Counted from the first letter of the stretch, positions 1 to 8,325 are shown. The stretch is DNA of 46,758 bases from JAUYMM01 sp049301455 (GCA_049301455.1 JBAQKY010000009.1:1-46758), one strand, 5' to 3'. Notes: generated by a model from the letters alone, not told the origin. Translations and numbers: made by a program.

Positions 1-802
1 GTTTTGGAGAAACCTGAGCAAGTCCCATTTTTCTACCCTTCCAACCAGCTTTTTCAATAAGAAAACCTGCAGATATTTTATATTTATTTTTAACTGGATA
101 AAATTGCATATCACTATATTTTTTCTCTAAATCTAATTTTTTATTTAGACTGACAAATGGATTCTTGAAGAAAGAACCTGCATTTGGAACTTTTTTAGGG
201 TCTTCAAGCTTTTGTTTACGTAATTTTAGAATATCATTCCTGCATTTTAAAAGGTCTACTCCTTCAACTTTTTTAAGTTTAAATGAAACTTCCAATATCA
301 CATATTTTTGCCAATAACCTTTCCGCTTAAATATACTTTCTCGATATCCAAATTTACACTTCTTTTTATTAAACACTACGATTTTTTCATTTTGAACATC
401 ATAGGCTTTTAATGAGATAAAAGTATCTGATAATTCTTGGCCATAAGCACCAATATTTTGAATTGGTGATGCGCCTACGGTACCAGGAATACCTGATAAA
501 CACTCTATTCCTCGCAACATATTGTCTACTGTGAATTTTACCAATTTATCCCAAACAACTCCTGCCTTGGCAGTAACAATATCATCATTTTTTTCAATAT
601 TATTTTCTGTGTATTTAATTACTACACCATTGAAGTATTTATCCGAGACTAATATATCACTACCCTCCCCAATAATAAAAATTGGAAGTTTTTTTGTCTT
701 TGCAAATTGTACTTTTTCAGCCAGATCTTTCAATCTATCAAGCCTGAAAAAATATCTAATCGATCCTCCTATTTTAAAAGTTGTTAAATCTTTAAATCTC
801 AA
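1..802 (-). CDS. murB: UDP-N-acetylenolpyruvoylglucosamine reductase MurB (3' end cut by window)
   Basis: This FAD enzyme reduces the MurA product to UDP-N-acetylmuramic acid in the cytoplasm. The reverse frame reads TTFKIGG near the N-terminus, a GEGSDILV FAD-binding loop, then GIPGTVGASPIQNIGAYG, and PNAGSFFKNP with the catalytic serine. It ends at LAQVSPK, just before the C-terminal catalytic glutamate region, which lies beyond base 1. The frame has no ATG at its beginning. I chose TTG at 802-800, which follows a GGAGG (820-816) inside the end of murA with a rather long 13-nt spacing. The start therefore lies just past the murA stop codon, so translation is probably coupled. Identity is firm; the start codon is less certain. 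Confidence 0.93.
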   Translation of the reverse strand, partial: MRFKDLTTFKIGGSIRYFFRLDRLKDLAEKVQFAKTKKLPIFIIGEGSDILVSDKYFNGVVIKYTENNIEKNDDIVTAKAGVVWDKLVKFTVDNMLRGIECLSGIPGTVGASPIQNIGAYGQELSDTFISLKAYDVQNEKIVVFNKKKCKFGYRESIFKRKGYWQKYVILEVSFKLKKVEGVDLLKCRNDILKLRKQKLEDPKKVPNAGSFFKNPFVSLNKKLDLEKKYSDMQFYPVKNKYKISAGFLIEKAGWKGRKMGLAQVSPK

Positions 803-807
803 TTTAA

Positions 808-2097
808 TTAATTAACCTCCTCAATTTTAGCTCCTAATCGTTTAAGGTTTGATGAAAAGTTGGGATGTCCTCTATACAACGCATCAGCATTTAAAATTAA
901 TGACTCACCTTTTGCCGTCATTGCACACATAGCCATTGCTACAACCGCCCTAATAATGTACGGCGCCTCTATTTTTGCGCCGATTAATTTATTTCCTGCA
1001 TTAACGATTACCCTGTGAGGATCGGCCATAATCACGTTTGCTCCAAATTTTGTAAGCTCTGAAGTCCAGAATAACCCTGACTCATACATCCAATTATGGA
1101 AAAGAGTATTTCCTGTTTTGGCCATCAATGCGATTGGAATAAACAGAGGAAGTATGTCGACAGGAAGTGCAGGCCAAGGTTGTGCCTTAATTAAAAGTGT
1201 ACTGCTACTTGGTGTATTTAGTTTTATATCCTGATTCTTCCTTACGATGGCGGTTGTACCGTCATACTCAATATTTATGTTGAATTTTGCAAATACTCTG
1301 TTTATATGTACAAATAAATCAGGTAATGAATTTTTAACTTTTATCTCTCCTCCTGTTATTGCACCAAGTGCTAGGAAGGTTGCAATTTCATAGTGGTCTG
1401 AATAAATTTCATACTTTTTGGGTGGATCAATTTTAGAAACTCCTTCGATCTCAATTACGCTTGACCCAATTCCAGTTATTTTTGCCCCGCTTTGGTTCAA
1501 AAGGTGACATAAATCTTGAACACCAGGTTCAGAAGCTGCACCAATTATTGTTGTTTTTCCTTTTAATAAAACTGCAAGCATTATTGCGTTTTCTGTAACA
1601 GTTGGGCTCATTTCAGTCAACCAAACAGTTTTTGCTTTTGCGTTTTTAGCATCCATTGATACGCTTTGTCCATGCAATACAATATCAACTCCTAAATCTC
1701 TAAATACATCATAGTGAGGATCCAAAGGTCTAACACCCAGGGTACACCCGCCAGGGAGTTCGTCAAATGACACTTTTCCAAATCTTGAAAGCATTGGTCC
1801 CCAAAGTAATGATATTCCGCGCATATTACCTACTTCGCTTTTTGAAATTGAGTTGAAATTTATATTTGAATTATCTACAGACAATTCTTTTTTATTTTTA
1901 TCCCAAACAACTTTAGAACCTAAGTTTTCAAGAACTGTCACCAATCTAGATACATCAGTTATATCGGGTATATTGCAAAGAGTAATCGGTTTATCAAAAA
2001 GTATTGTTGCAGGTATCAGGGCTACAGCTGAATTCTTACTACCAGAAGGATTTATCTCACCACTTAGAACTTGCTCACCATATACCTTTATATCCAT
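808..2097 (-). CDS. murA: UDP-N-acetylglucosamine 1-carboxyvinyltransferase MurA
   Basis: MurA transfers enolpyruvate from phosphoenolpyruvate to UDP-GlcNAc, the first committed step of peptidoglycan synthesis. The 429 residues match the family length. Visible motifs are SGSKNSA with Lys21-Asn22 (substrate contacts), LPGGCTLGVRPLD with the PEP-reactive Cys118, and a C-terminal IIRAVVAMAMCA segment carrying the conserved arginine of the active site. Because Cys118 is a cysteine rather than aspartate, the enzyme is predicted to be fosfomycin-sensitive (family knowledge). It lies between ftsI (36 nt gap) and murB. An extended -10 element in the gap suggests it can also be transcribed separately from the mraZ promoter. 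Confidence 0.97.
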   Translation of the reverse strand: MDIKVYGEQVLSGEINPSGSKNSAVALIPATILFDKPITLCNIPDITDVSRLVTVLENLGSKVVWDKNKKELSVDNSNINFNSISKSEVGNMRGISLLWGPMLSRFGKVSFDELPGGCTLGVRPLDPHYDVFRDLGVDIVLHGQSVSMDAKNAKAKTVWLTEMSPTVTENAIMLAVLLKGKTTIIGAASEPGVQDLCHLLNQSGAKITGIGSSVIEIEGVSKIDPPKKYEIYSDHYEIATFLALGAITGGEIKVKNSLPDLFVHINRVFAKFNINIEYDGTTAIVRKNQDIKLNTPSSSTLLIKAQPWPALPVDILPLFIPIALMAKTGNTLFHNWMYESGLFWTSELTKFGANVIMADPHRVIVNAGNKLIGAKIEAPYIIRAVVAMAMCAMTAKGESLILNADALYRGHPNFSSNLKRLGAKIEEVN

Positions 2098-2117
2098 ATT
2101 TTTTTAGACGCCTAATA

Positions 2118-2126
2118 ATTATATCA
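2118..2126 (-). promoter_or_regulatory. Extended -10 promoter element for murA
   Basis: On the minus strand the short gap between ftsI and murA contains TGATATAAT, an extended -10 (TGn plus a perfect TATAAT at 2123-2118). No good -35 is seen, which is usual for extended -10 promoters. Predicted transcription would begin near 2111, giving a leader of about 14 nt before the murA ATG at 2097. There is no clear Shine-Dalgarno sequence in that leader. Prediction only. Confidence 0.5.
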
Positions 2127-2133
2127 AACCAAG

Positions 2134-3828
2134 TCAACTTTCTGGTTGTATTCCAAAATAATTAAACAAATCTTTTGCGATTGAATACCAAAGTGGAGCT
2201 GCAGTTTCTGAAGCCCATTGACTGCTTTGTGGCTCTTTTAAAGTAACTAGCATTATAAACTTTGGATTATTTGCAGGTGCAAAACCTATAAATGAAGCGA
2301 TTGTTTTTTCTGCATCATAATGACCTGAGATTGGAATTTGAGCAGTTCCTGTTTTTCCTGCAACACTAAACCCTTGTAAGTCAGTCCATTTTGACTCACC
2401 ATATTTTGCAGATGCAATCATCATGTTGGTTGCATCATTTGCAGCTTCCTCTGATATTACCCTTTCAGGTTTTGATGTTTCGCCAGAATCAACAACTTTA
2501 GGATTAACTAAATATCCACCATTAGCTATAACAGCTGATGCCCTAATCATTTGTATTGGAGTAGTTGATACACCTTGACCGAACGAGCTTGTTGCGAGAT
2601 CAACAATGTTCCAAGTTCCTTTTGGCCTAAGTTTGATGTTTGATTCTCCCTGAAGATCAATTTCTGATAACTTTCCAATTCCAAATTTATCAAGATAGTC
2701 ATACATCTTTTCGGCACCCAAGCGCTCTGCAATAAAACTCATACCAACATTGTCTGAATGAACCAAAACATCAGTCATCGTTGAATCGGGATGATATTTT
2801 CTATCCCAAGTTTCAATAAAATATTTGTCAACCTTATACGGTTTATCACAAATATCACAAATAGTGTCTGGTTTAATAACTCCAGCATCAAGACCAGCTG
2901 CCATAACTATAACTTTAAAAACTGATCCAGGTTCAAAAGTGTCAGAGATTGCAGGATTTCGGAAAAGTGCTCCATCAAACTCACTATATTTTGCAGGATC
3001 ATATGAAGGATAAGAGGCCATACCTAGAATGGCTCCTGTCTTTGGATCCATTATTATTACAGATCCTTCTTTTGCGCCATATCTTTCAAGACCCTCCTTT
3101 AGTTTTTCTTCTGCTGAATTTTGAATTCTTTTATCAATATATGTGACTAAATCAGTACCAGGGATTGAAGCAATCTCAGACAAACCGCCAGTTAAAAGTG
3201 GAACTCCAACTAGATCTTTTTCTCTTTGTAAAAAACCATTTTTGCCTGCAAGGGAGATGTTGTAGTAGCCTTCCAAACCAAAATAACCAGTGTCGCTTCC
3301 TTCATCATCTTTACCAACAAAACCTAACAACTGAGCAGAACTTGAACCTTCAGGATAATATCTTGATTCTTCAGGTTCAAACCCAAGCCCTTTAATATTT
3401 AATTCTTCTATCTTTTCTTTAGTTTCACTAGACAATTTGCGTTTTACTGGTACCCAAACAACACCTTTTCTATCAAGAGAAGACTGAATTTTTTCAGTCT
3501 CGTTCAAAAGTGCCTGACGATATTCGTCACGACTTTCAAAGTTATCTTCTATAAACAATGGAGCAAGTATGTTTGCAATTTCTTTTGAATTTTTATCTAA
3601 TTTGGGTAGTTCTGCAAACAACAACCAATTAGTTCTCATAACAGCCAACCATGTACCATCATTTGCATAAATATTTCCTCTTGGAGCTGTAATTGTTTTT
3701 GTACCTTTATACTGGTAACTTGCTTGTTTTTTCAAATCTGAGCCCATGACAATTTGCCAATAGAAAAGTCTTGAAATTAAACTTAAGAAGAGAACTGTAA
3801 ATACTCCAAATACAATTTTTAAACGCAT
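2134..3828 (-). CDS. ftsI: Peptidoglycan D,D-transpeptidase FtsI (class B PBP)
   Basis: This class B penicillin-binding protein cross-links septal peptidoglycan. An N-terminal membrane anchor (about residues 4-24) is followed by a dimerisation domain beginning near the PRGNIY motif. The transpeptidase domain carries all three active-site motifs: SVFK (serine near 302) within EPGSVFKV, SDN near 358, and KTG near 491 within VAGKTGTAQI. At 564 residues it is of usual length. No PASTA domain follows the catalytic domain. It sits 5 nt after the ftsL-like gene in the dcw cluster, the usual place for ftsI, which is why I prefer FtsI over the elongation PBP2. Confidence 0.93.
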   Translation of the reverse strand: MRLKIVFGVFTVLFLSLISRLFYWQIVMGSDLKKQASYQYKGTKTITAPRGNIYANDGTWLAVMRTNWLLFAELPKLDKNSKEIANILAPLFIEDNFESRDEYRQALLNETEKIQSSLDRKGVVWVPVKRKLSSETKEKIEELNIKGLGFEPEESRYYPEGSSSAQLLGFVGKDDEGSDTGYFGLEGYYNISLAGKNGFLQREKDLVGVPLLTGGLSEIASIPGTDLVTYIDKRIQNSAEEKLKEGLERYGAKEGSVIIMDPKTGAILGMASYPSYDPAKYSEFDGALFRNPAISDTFEPGSVFKVIVMAAGLDAGVIKPDTICDICDKPYKVDKYFIETWDRKYHPDSTMTDVLVHSDNVGMSFIAERLGAEKMYDYLDKFGIGKLSEIDLQGESNIKLRPKGTWNIVDLATSSFGQGVSTTPIQMIRASAVIANGGYLVNPKVVDSGETSKPERVISEEAANDATNMMIASAKYGESKWTDLQGFSVAGKTGTAQIPISGHYDAEKTIASFIGFAPANNPKFIMLVTLKEPQSSQWASETAAPLWYSIAKDLFNYFGIQPES

Positions 3829-3833
3829 AGATA

Positions 3834-4163
3834 TTATCTTACAGGAAGACTTGCGAATATGTTCTCTGTCTTAAAATAATGAATATTTGTTGGCTTTACA
3901 AATCCTAAATTTTCTATATTTCCAGCAATTTTTGTATCAGACTCATTTTGAAATATTTCTTCTGACAAATCTCTTTTAAGTACAACTGCTTCTTCAATTT
4001 TATTTTCCAAGTGAGAAATTTCTGCACCTCTTCCTGCTTGTTCAATTCCAAGTATTACCACACCTATAAAGAGGATTAAGTTAAGAGCCCAAAGATAATT
4101 AATTTTTCGTAAAAACATATAGTTTTGCACTTCTTGATCGTTTGTTTTTGTTAATCTCTTCAT
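3834..4163 (-). CDS. ftsL: FtsL-like small bitopic division protein
   Basis: A 109-residue protein with one membrane helix (about residues 27-44) followed by a heptad-rich segment (AEISHLENKIEEAVVLKRDLSEEIFQ is its core, given here only as a landmark around residues 48-73). This bitopic, coiled-coil shape and the position between rsmH and ftsI are those of FtsL, which partners FtsB and FtsQ at the septum. Sequence identity in this family is low, so the name rests on topology and context. The longest frame overlaps rsmH by 65 nt. An internal ATG at 4118 (MFLRKINYLW) would cut the overlap to 20 nt and is an equally possible start. No strong Shine-Dalgarno decides between them. Confidence 0.75.
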   Translation of the reverse strand: MKRLTKTNDQEVQNYMFLRKINYLWALNLILFIGVVILGIEQAGRGAEISHLENKIEEAVVLKRDLSEEIFQNESDTKIAGNIENLGFVKPTNIHYFKTENIFASLPVR

Positions 4164-4938
4164 AACTTGGTATTCTTATTTTTGTTCGATCTGTAATATA
4201 TTTCTCTAATACTTTCTCTTCTCCAGAATGGAAAGTTATGATTAATAGCCTTCCACCCTTTTTAAGTAAACCGAATGCCTCTGGTATTACTTTCTTTAAA
4301 TTATCAAGTTCACTGTTTACTGCAATTCTTAAAGCAAGCATTGGTAATGTTGCAGGGTTAAGATGTTCCTTGTGAGGAATATCTTTTAAAACCTCAACTA
4401 ATTCTGAAACCGTATTAACAGGTCTCATGCTCATAATTCTTCCTGCTATTCTTTTTGCTTCGTTATGTGACAAAACTGCCTCAAATAAATGAGTTAGTTG
4501 TGTCTGGTCTAATACATTTAAAAGATCTGATGCTTTTACTCCCTGTGTTTCAGGGTTAAGTCTCATATCCAACTCCTGTTCAGGAGACTCAAACGAAAAA
4601 CCTCTGGTGTCTTGTTTCAAATGTAAGTTTGAAACACCCAAGTCTAAAAGTATTCCATCAACTTCTTCAAAACCATTTTCTTTTGCGATCTTTGACAAAT
4701 TGTCAAAATTACCAAGGACCAAAGTCGAATTAGTTCCTGACAATCTTTCTTTTGCAACCTCAAGCATTTTAGGATCTGCTTCGATACCTAAAACACTTCC
4801 TCCTACCTTTAAAATGGCTTCTGTGTGACCTCCTGTACCTAATGTACAGTCAATGTATTTGCTATTTTGTGAACTTGTATTAAGGTGCAAACTCTCAATT
4901 ACCTCTTTAACTAGTACTGACTCGTGATATTTAGACAT
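4099..4938 (-). CDS. rsmH: 16S rRNA (cytosine(1402)-N(4))-methyltransferase RsmH
   Basis: RsmH (MraW) methylates C1402 of 16S rRNA in the decoding centre using S-adenosylmethionine. The 279-residue protein begins YHESVLVKEVIESL, followed by the SAM-binding DCTLGTGGHTEAIL, then LLDLGVSNLHLKQDTRGFSF and LDMRLNP, all hallmark blocks. The C-terminal ITFHSGEEKVLEKY and RSRSAKL motifs are present, so the enzyme is complete. Its start overlaps the mraZ stop by 8 nt and its end overlaps the ftsL-like frame, typical of the translationally coupled dcw head. Confidence 0.97.
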   Translation of the reverse strand: MSKYHESVLVKEVIESLHLNTSSQNSKYIDCTLGTGGHTEAILKVGGSVLGIEADPKMLEVAKERLSGTNSTLVLGNFDNLSKIAKENGFEEVDGILLDLGVSNLHLKQDTRGFSFESPEQELDMRLNPETQGVKASDLLNVLDQTQLTHLFEAVLSHNEAKRIAGRIMSMRPVNTVSELVEVLKDIPHKEHLNPATLPMLALRIAVNSELDNLKKVIPEAFGLLKKGGRLLIITFHSGEEKVLEKYITDRTKIRIPSYEEINKNKRSRSAKLYVFTKN

Positions 4939-5362
4939 TTTTATTAATGCTTTCTATATATTCTTTAGTTGTTACCGCTAAAGTTTCAGATTTTTCATCC
5001 CAAACCTTCTTTGGCCAGATTTCAACTCTATCTATAAGTCCTACAAAAACTAAGTCTTTATCAAACTTTGCATATTTAGCTAAAAGTTCAGGTATTATGA
5101 TTCTTCCTTGTTCATCAGGTTCTGTTTCAAAAGCAGACCCTAATATAAATCTTTCAATATCTCGAACTCCTAGATCAATTGTTTTTCTGTCTCCAGTTAA
5201 GCGTTTTGATAAATTCTCCCAAAAACCATTTGAAACAATAATCAAACAATCCTCATACCACTTTGCAACAATTGGTTTTGAGCCTAGTTCTTCGTTAAAT
5301 TTTTTAGGTACTGCGACTCTTCTAGAATCGCTTAATACCGCCGAGTAGCTTCCTATTAGCAT
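4931..5362 (-). CDS. mraZ: Transcriptional regulator MraZ
   Basis: MraZ is a DNA-binding ring protein that represses the dcw operon it heads. The 143-residue sequence shows two SpoVT/AbrB-type repeats, each with the DxxxR signature: DSRRVAVPKKF near residue 11 and DEQGRIIIPELL near residue 82. The start at 5362 reads MLIGSYSAVLSDSRR, a standard MraZ N-terminus. No Shine-Dalgarno is evident just upstream. The promoter region carries three direct repeats that look like its own operator (see the entry at 5404). Confidence 0.96.
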   Translation of the reverse strand: MLIGSYSAVLSDSRRVAVPKKFNEELGSKPIVAKWYEDCLIIVSNGFWENLSKRLTGDRKTIDLGVRDIERFILGSAFETEPDEQGRIIIPELLAKYAKFDKDLVFVGLIDRVEIWPKKVWDEKSETLAVTTKEYIESINKNV

Positions 5363-5403
5363 AATTATTAATACTGGGCAGGTATTATATAGTTCAGCCT
5401 GTC

Positions 5404-5455
5404 ACCAGACTTCACCATTACTAACCATTTTGAAGTTTCTTTCACGCAATGTCAA
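5404..5455 (-). promoter_or_regulatory. mraZ promoter with overlapping three-repeat MraZ box
   Basis: On the minus strand a consensus -35 TTGACA (5455-5450) is followed after 17 nt by a -10-like CAAAAT (5432-5427). TGGT then occurs three times, at 5427-5424, 5417-5414 and 5407-5404, an exact 10-bp spacing. Known MraZ boxes are tandem TGGNN-type repeats separated by 5 nt, so this matches in geometry and core. The repeats overlap the last -10 base and the predicted start site near 5420, where a bound protein would block transcription. The leader to the mraZ ATG is about 58 nt. Inference from sequence only. Confidence 0.75.
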
Positions 5456-5500
5456 GGGTTATTTTCACCGAACAAAGTACATCAAATTAATGTGTTACAT

Positions 5501-5516
5501 TGTCAAGTTATGTCAA
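5501..5516. repeat. Tandem TGTCAAG repeat, 10-bp period, upstream of mraZ
   Basis: TGTCAA occurs at 5501-5506 and again at 5511-5516, each followed by G. Read on the minus strand these are two TTGACA hexamers one helical turn apart. A third copy at 5455-5450 serves as the -35 of the mraZ promoter. The pair could be an upstream promoter element, a regulator site, or part of the control region of the plus-strand ORF that begins at 5552. No matching -10 was found at 16-18 nt for the pair, so no promoter is claimed. Confidence 0.3.
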
Positions 5517-5551
5517 GATAAATTTTGGATGATAGATAAAATATCGTTAAT

Positions 5552-5773
5552 ATGCCAGAGTCAGTTCCATTAACCCAACAAATAAGCGATGCGGAAAAGC
5601 GATTGTTAGCCGCTGAAAACGAATTAAGAAGGCCGAGAGGTTATATCGTGTTGGGTCCAATGGATGATGAAACGCCTTGGTCTGAAGGCGGAAGAAGAGT
5701 TGTGAGAGAACAAGAATTAATTAAAAAACTAACAGAGGAACTAGAAATACAAGTACTCCAAGAGCTAGGATAA
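5552..5773 (+). CDS. Small hypothetical protein, predicted coiled coil
   Basis: A 73-residue soluble protein, not recognised. Residues 7-27 (TQQISDAEKRLLAAENELRR) and 49-72 (VREQELIKKLTEELEIQVLQ) look helical and heptad-like, separated by a glycine/proline-rich stretch with GPMDDETPW. This suggests a helical hairpin. It lies on the plus strand, divergent from mraZ. A TAAAAT at 5537-5542 lies 9 nt before the ATG, so any mRNA would have almost no leader and no Shine-Dalgarno. It could be a short real gene or a chance ORF; the well-formed helices and absence of a competing frame favour a gene. Confidence 0.5.
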   Translation: MPESVPLTQQISDAEKRLLAAENELRRPRGYIVLGPMDDETPWSEGGRRVVREQELIKKLTEELEIQVLQELG

Positions 5774-5813
5774 ACTTCTATTTATTTTGTTATTTAGCAA
5801 AGTACAAAAACTT

Positions 5814-6515
5814 TTATTTATAGAAGATATTACCTGAAGTTACTTGCCAGCCTGAAGCTTCTCCTGCTGGAAGTTCTGATGAACTAAATACTCCATATGG
5901 TCCTGATTCTACTGAAGTTATTGATTTATCAAGAATTCCAAATGTTTCCATGGTTATGAAATACATACCTTTTGGTTTCTTTTCTAAGACATATGTAAAG
6001 TTTTGATCAATTGAAGTTAATTCTGTATCTGTCGACTGTAAATGCCACTTTGTGGAAAACTTAGCAAGGAGTTTACCTTTTGAATCTCTAAGTCTTACTG
6101 TTAGACTTCCATCTTCTACGCCTTCATCATATCTAAACTTTCCATTTGATTCAGAACCTAAGAGAAGCTTCCTTTCAAAACTTGTTTTACCTTCTAAATC
6201 TACAGTTCCAGGAACTCCTTGTGTTCTACCATCTGGAAGTGAATAAAGTAGTTCATAATCAAGAGAAACTGCTTTTGGAAGTGTGATTTTATCTATTTTT
6301 AAATTAATATAACGCCCATCTTCAGTTGGAGTGAGCATCGCAACTGGGCGATCTGCAAATGCAACTTCAGCCAAAGGTGCATTATCATCAACCACTACAG
6401 CAGTTTTTTTGTTTTTAATTAAGACAAAGACTAAAACAAGAATTAAAAGTCCAACACCTAGAAGTATCAATGGGAGAAATTTTTTTATTTTATCAATCAT
6501 ATTGTCACTATCCAT
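5814..6515 (-). CDS. Membrane-anchored extracytoplasmic protein of unknown function
   Basis: A 233-residue protein with a short cytoplasmic N-terminus, one strongly hydrophobic helix (about residues 15-33) and then about 195 residues predicted outside the membrane. The outer part is rich in beta-forming, charged segments (for example DYELLYSLPDGRTQGVPG, and a W near the middle and the end). It has no cysteines and no catalytic motif I recognise. It is preceded by a good promoter (6522-6551) and appears to be its own transcription unit, although it lies downstream of the glyS pair on the same strand. Confidence 0.75.
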   Translation of the reverse strand: MDSDNMIDKIKKFLPLILLGVGLLILVLVFVLIKNKKTAVVVDDNAPLAEVAFADRPVAMLTPTEDGRYINLKIDKITLPKAVSLDYELLYSLPDGRTQGVPGTVDLEGKTSFERKLLLGSESNGKFRYDEGVEDGSLTVRLRDSKGKLLAKFSTKWHLQSTDTELTSIDQNFTYVLEKKPKGMYFITMETFGILDKSITSVESGPYGVFSSSELPAGEASGWQVTSGNIFYK

Positions 6516-6521
6516 TTATTC

Positions 6522-6551
6522 ATTTTGCAATTTTTAATAAGAGGATGTCAA
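6522..6551 (-). promoter_or_regulatory. Promoter placing the start site at the ATG of the 5814-6515 gene
   Basis: On the minus strand a perfect TTGACA (6551-6546) is followed, after 18 nt, by CAAAAT (6527-6522), the same -10 variant seen before mraZ. Only 6 nt separate this -10 from the ATG at 6515, so the predicted first transcribed base is at or next to the start codon. That implies a leaderless mRNA. Confidence 0.6.
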
Positions 6552-6561
6552 GAACCAAAGC

Positions 6562-6957
6562 TTATTGTTGCTGAGTTTTTGACAAAAGAACCTGAAGCAA
6601 TTGGTCATTTCCGTCTATAACAAATGAGGATATCGCCTGCACTTTGACAGTTGAATTATCTAAATATGAAATATATATATTATTATCACCTTTGGTCTCA
6701 ATGCTTTTTATACTATTTAACAATATTTTTTTATTACCATATCCAATCCATTTTAGAATTAGTTCTGATGATGTAACAACCACTGCAGGGCCAATCCAAG
6801 AATATATATGTTGAACCCACAATCCTAGTATTAGAACAAATACAAACGAGATTTCATTACTAACAAAAATGTCCACAATTGGCCTATATGACATTAAAAC
6901 AAGTAAAGTCGAGGCTAGATATTTATATTTATTTGACAGATAAAACCTCTCTTCCAT
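6562..6957 (-). CDS. Small two-helix membrane protein, possibly PH-like domain
   Basis: A 131-residue protein. Two adjacent hydrophobic segments (about residues 13-52) are followed by a cytoplasmic domain of roughly 75 residues with alternating strands: VVVTSSELILKWIGYGNKKILLNSIKSIE is the landmark around residues 59-87, with its core given as WIGYGNKKILL. Two helices followed by a small strand-rich domain with a basic loop resembles bacterial PH-domain membrane proteins (bPH2 type). That is a fold-level guess only. The gene starts 2 nt after the end of glyS and is presumably cotranscribed with it. Confidence 0.65.
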   Translation of the reverse strand: MEERFYLSNKYKYLASTLLVLMSYRPIVDIFVSNEISFVFVLILGLWVQHIYSWIGPAVVVTSSELILKWIGYGNKKILLNSIKSIETKGDNNIYISYLDNSTVKVQAISSFVIDGNDQLLQVLLSKTQQQ

Positions 6958-6959
6958 AT

Positions 6960-8318
6960 TTATTTTAGTTTTTCTTCAAAATATACCAGAAGTTTTGTGA
7001 TTTCAATTCTCTCTTGTTTGCCTGTATCTCTATCTCTCACAGTAACTGAATTATCTTTTTCTGTATCAAAATCAACAGTTATACACCATGGAGTACCTAT
7101 TTCATCTTGCGCAGCATATCTTTTGCCAATATTGCCTCTCTCATCCCAAACTACTGAAATGTTTTTCTTCAAATCTAAGTAGACTTCCCTTGCCTTATCT
7201 ATAAGTTCTGGCTTGTTACCCAGAAGTGGAAATACTGCAACCTTATATGGTGCAATTTTTGGATTGAGTTTTAGAACTGTTCTTCCATCAATTTCTGAAT
7301 ACGCATCAAAAAGCACAATACCTGTAAGTCTAGATAGTCCAAAGGTTGGCTCGATTACGTGTGGTATATATTTTTCATTTGTTTTTGGATCTACAAAGCT
7401 TAAATCTTTGCCTGAGTTGTTTGCATGATTTGTAAGATCAAAATTTGTTCTATATGCTATACCAAACATTTCTTTAAATCCATATGGATATTCATATTCA
7501 ATATCCGCTGTCTTTTTTGAATAGTGCGATCTTTCAGTCTCTTCATGTTCTCTCCATCTAAGTTTTGATTCATTAATACCAAGATTAAGTGCAAATTGCC
7601 ACATTTCATCACTAAATTTTTTAAATGTTTCAGACCAATCTTCTTCTTTGATAAAATATTCAAACTCCATTAAGTCAAACTCAAATGATCTATGTACGAA
7701 CTGGCCCATGGTTATTTCATTTCTGTAAGCTTTTCCAACTTGGGCTATACCAAACGGAACTTTAACTCTGGTTGAATCAATTACATTCTTAAAATTTAAA
7801 AATATACCCTGTGCAATTTCTCCTCTTAGATATGCAAGGTTTTTACCTTCTTCTAATACTCCCAGCTTAACTTCTACCAGTTGGTTAAATTTACGAATTG
7901 GGGTCCAATTAAACTTTCCACATTTTGGACATTTAATCTTGTTGTCATTAACAATCTTTTCGAGTTCTTCAAACGACATCCCTTCAACTTTAATACCTAG
8001 ATCTGTATTCTCAACCAGATGATCAGCTCTTGCTCTATTTTTACACTCTTTACAGTCAATGAGCGCCTCGTTAAAGCCTGCCAAGTGCCCTGATGCACCC
8101 CATACTTCAGGTCGAAGAATTGAAGCAGCATCAATCATAACCATGTTGTCTTTATCTGTTACAAATGTTTTTACCCAAAGGTCACGGATATTGTTTTTAA
8201 GAAGAGTTCCCATTGGGCCAAAATCCCAAGTATTTGCTAGTCCACCATATATTTCAGATGAAGGAAAAACAAATCCACGACGTTTAGCAAGACTAGCAAT
8301 TTTCTCTTTGAGTTCCAT
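6960..8318 (-). CDS. glyS: Glycyl-tRNA synthetase (alpha2 type)
   Basis: This class II enzyme charges tRNA-Gly. The 452-residue protein begins with the diagnostic RRGFVFPSSEIYGG block. It has a CKEC / CPKC zinc-like cysteine set (near residues 89 and 135), motif 2 (AQVGKAYRNEI), motif 3 with EPTFGLSRL, and a C-terminal anticodon-binding domain starting near KIAPYKVAVFPL. This is the homodimeric GlyRS form, not the alpha/beta GlyQ-GlyS form. The start at 8318 follows a perfect TATAAT by only 7 nt, so the mRNA is probably leaderless. Confidence 0.96.
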   Translation of the reverse strand: MELKEKIASLAKRRGFVFPSSEIYGGLANTWDFGPMGTLLKNNIRDLWVKTFVTDKDNMVMIDAASILRPEVWGASGHLAGFNEALIDCKECKNRARADHLVENTDLGIKVEGMSFEELEKIVNDNKIKCPKCGKFNWTPIRKFNQLVEVKLGVLEEGKNLAYLRGEIAQGIFLNFKNVIDSTRVKVPFGIAQVGKAYRNEITMGQFVHRSFEFDLMEFEYFIKEEDWSETFKKFSDEMWQFALNLGINESKLRWREHEETERSHYSKKTADIEYEYPYGFKEMFGIAYRTNFDLTNHANNSGKDLSFVDPKTNEKYIPHVIEPTFGLSRLTGIVLFDAYSEIDGRTVLKLNPKIAPYKVAVFPLLGNKPELIDKAREVYLDLKKNISVVWDERGNIGKRYAAQDEIGTPWCITVDFDTEKDNSVTVRDRDTGKQERIEITKLLVYFEEKLK

Positions 8319-8325
8319 TCAGGTA

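Noticed and set aside
522..815. Plus-strand ORF of 97 codons at the left end
   Set aside because: It lies antisense to murB, whose conserved motifs run through the whole stretch in the other strand.
4947..5348. Plus-strand ORF of 133 codons
   Set aside because: Exact antisense of mraZ; low-complexity serine-rich translation typical of a shadow frame.
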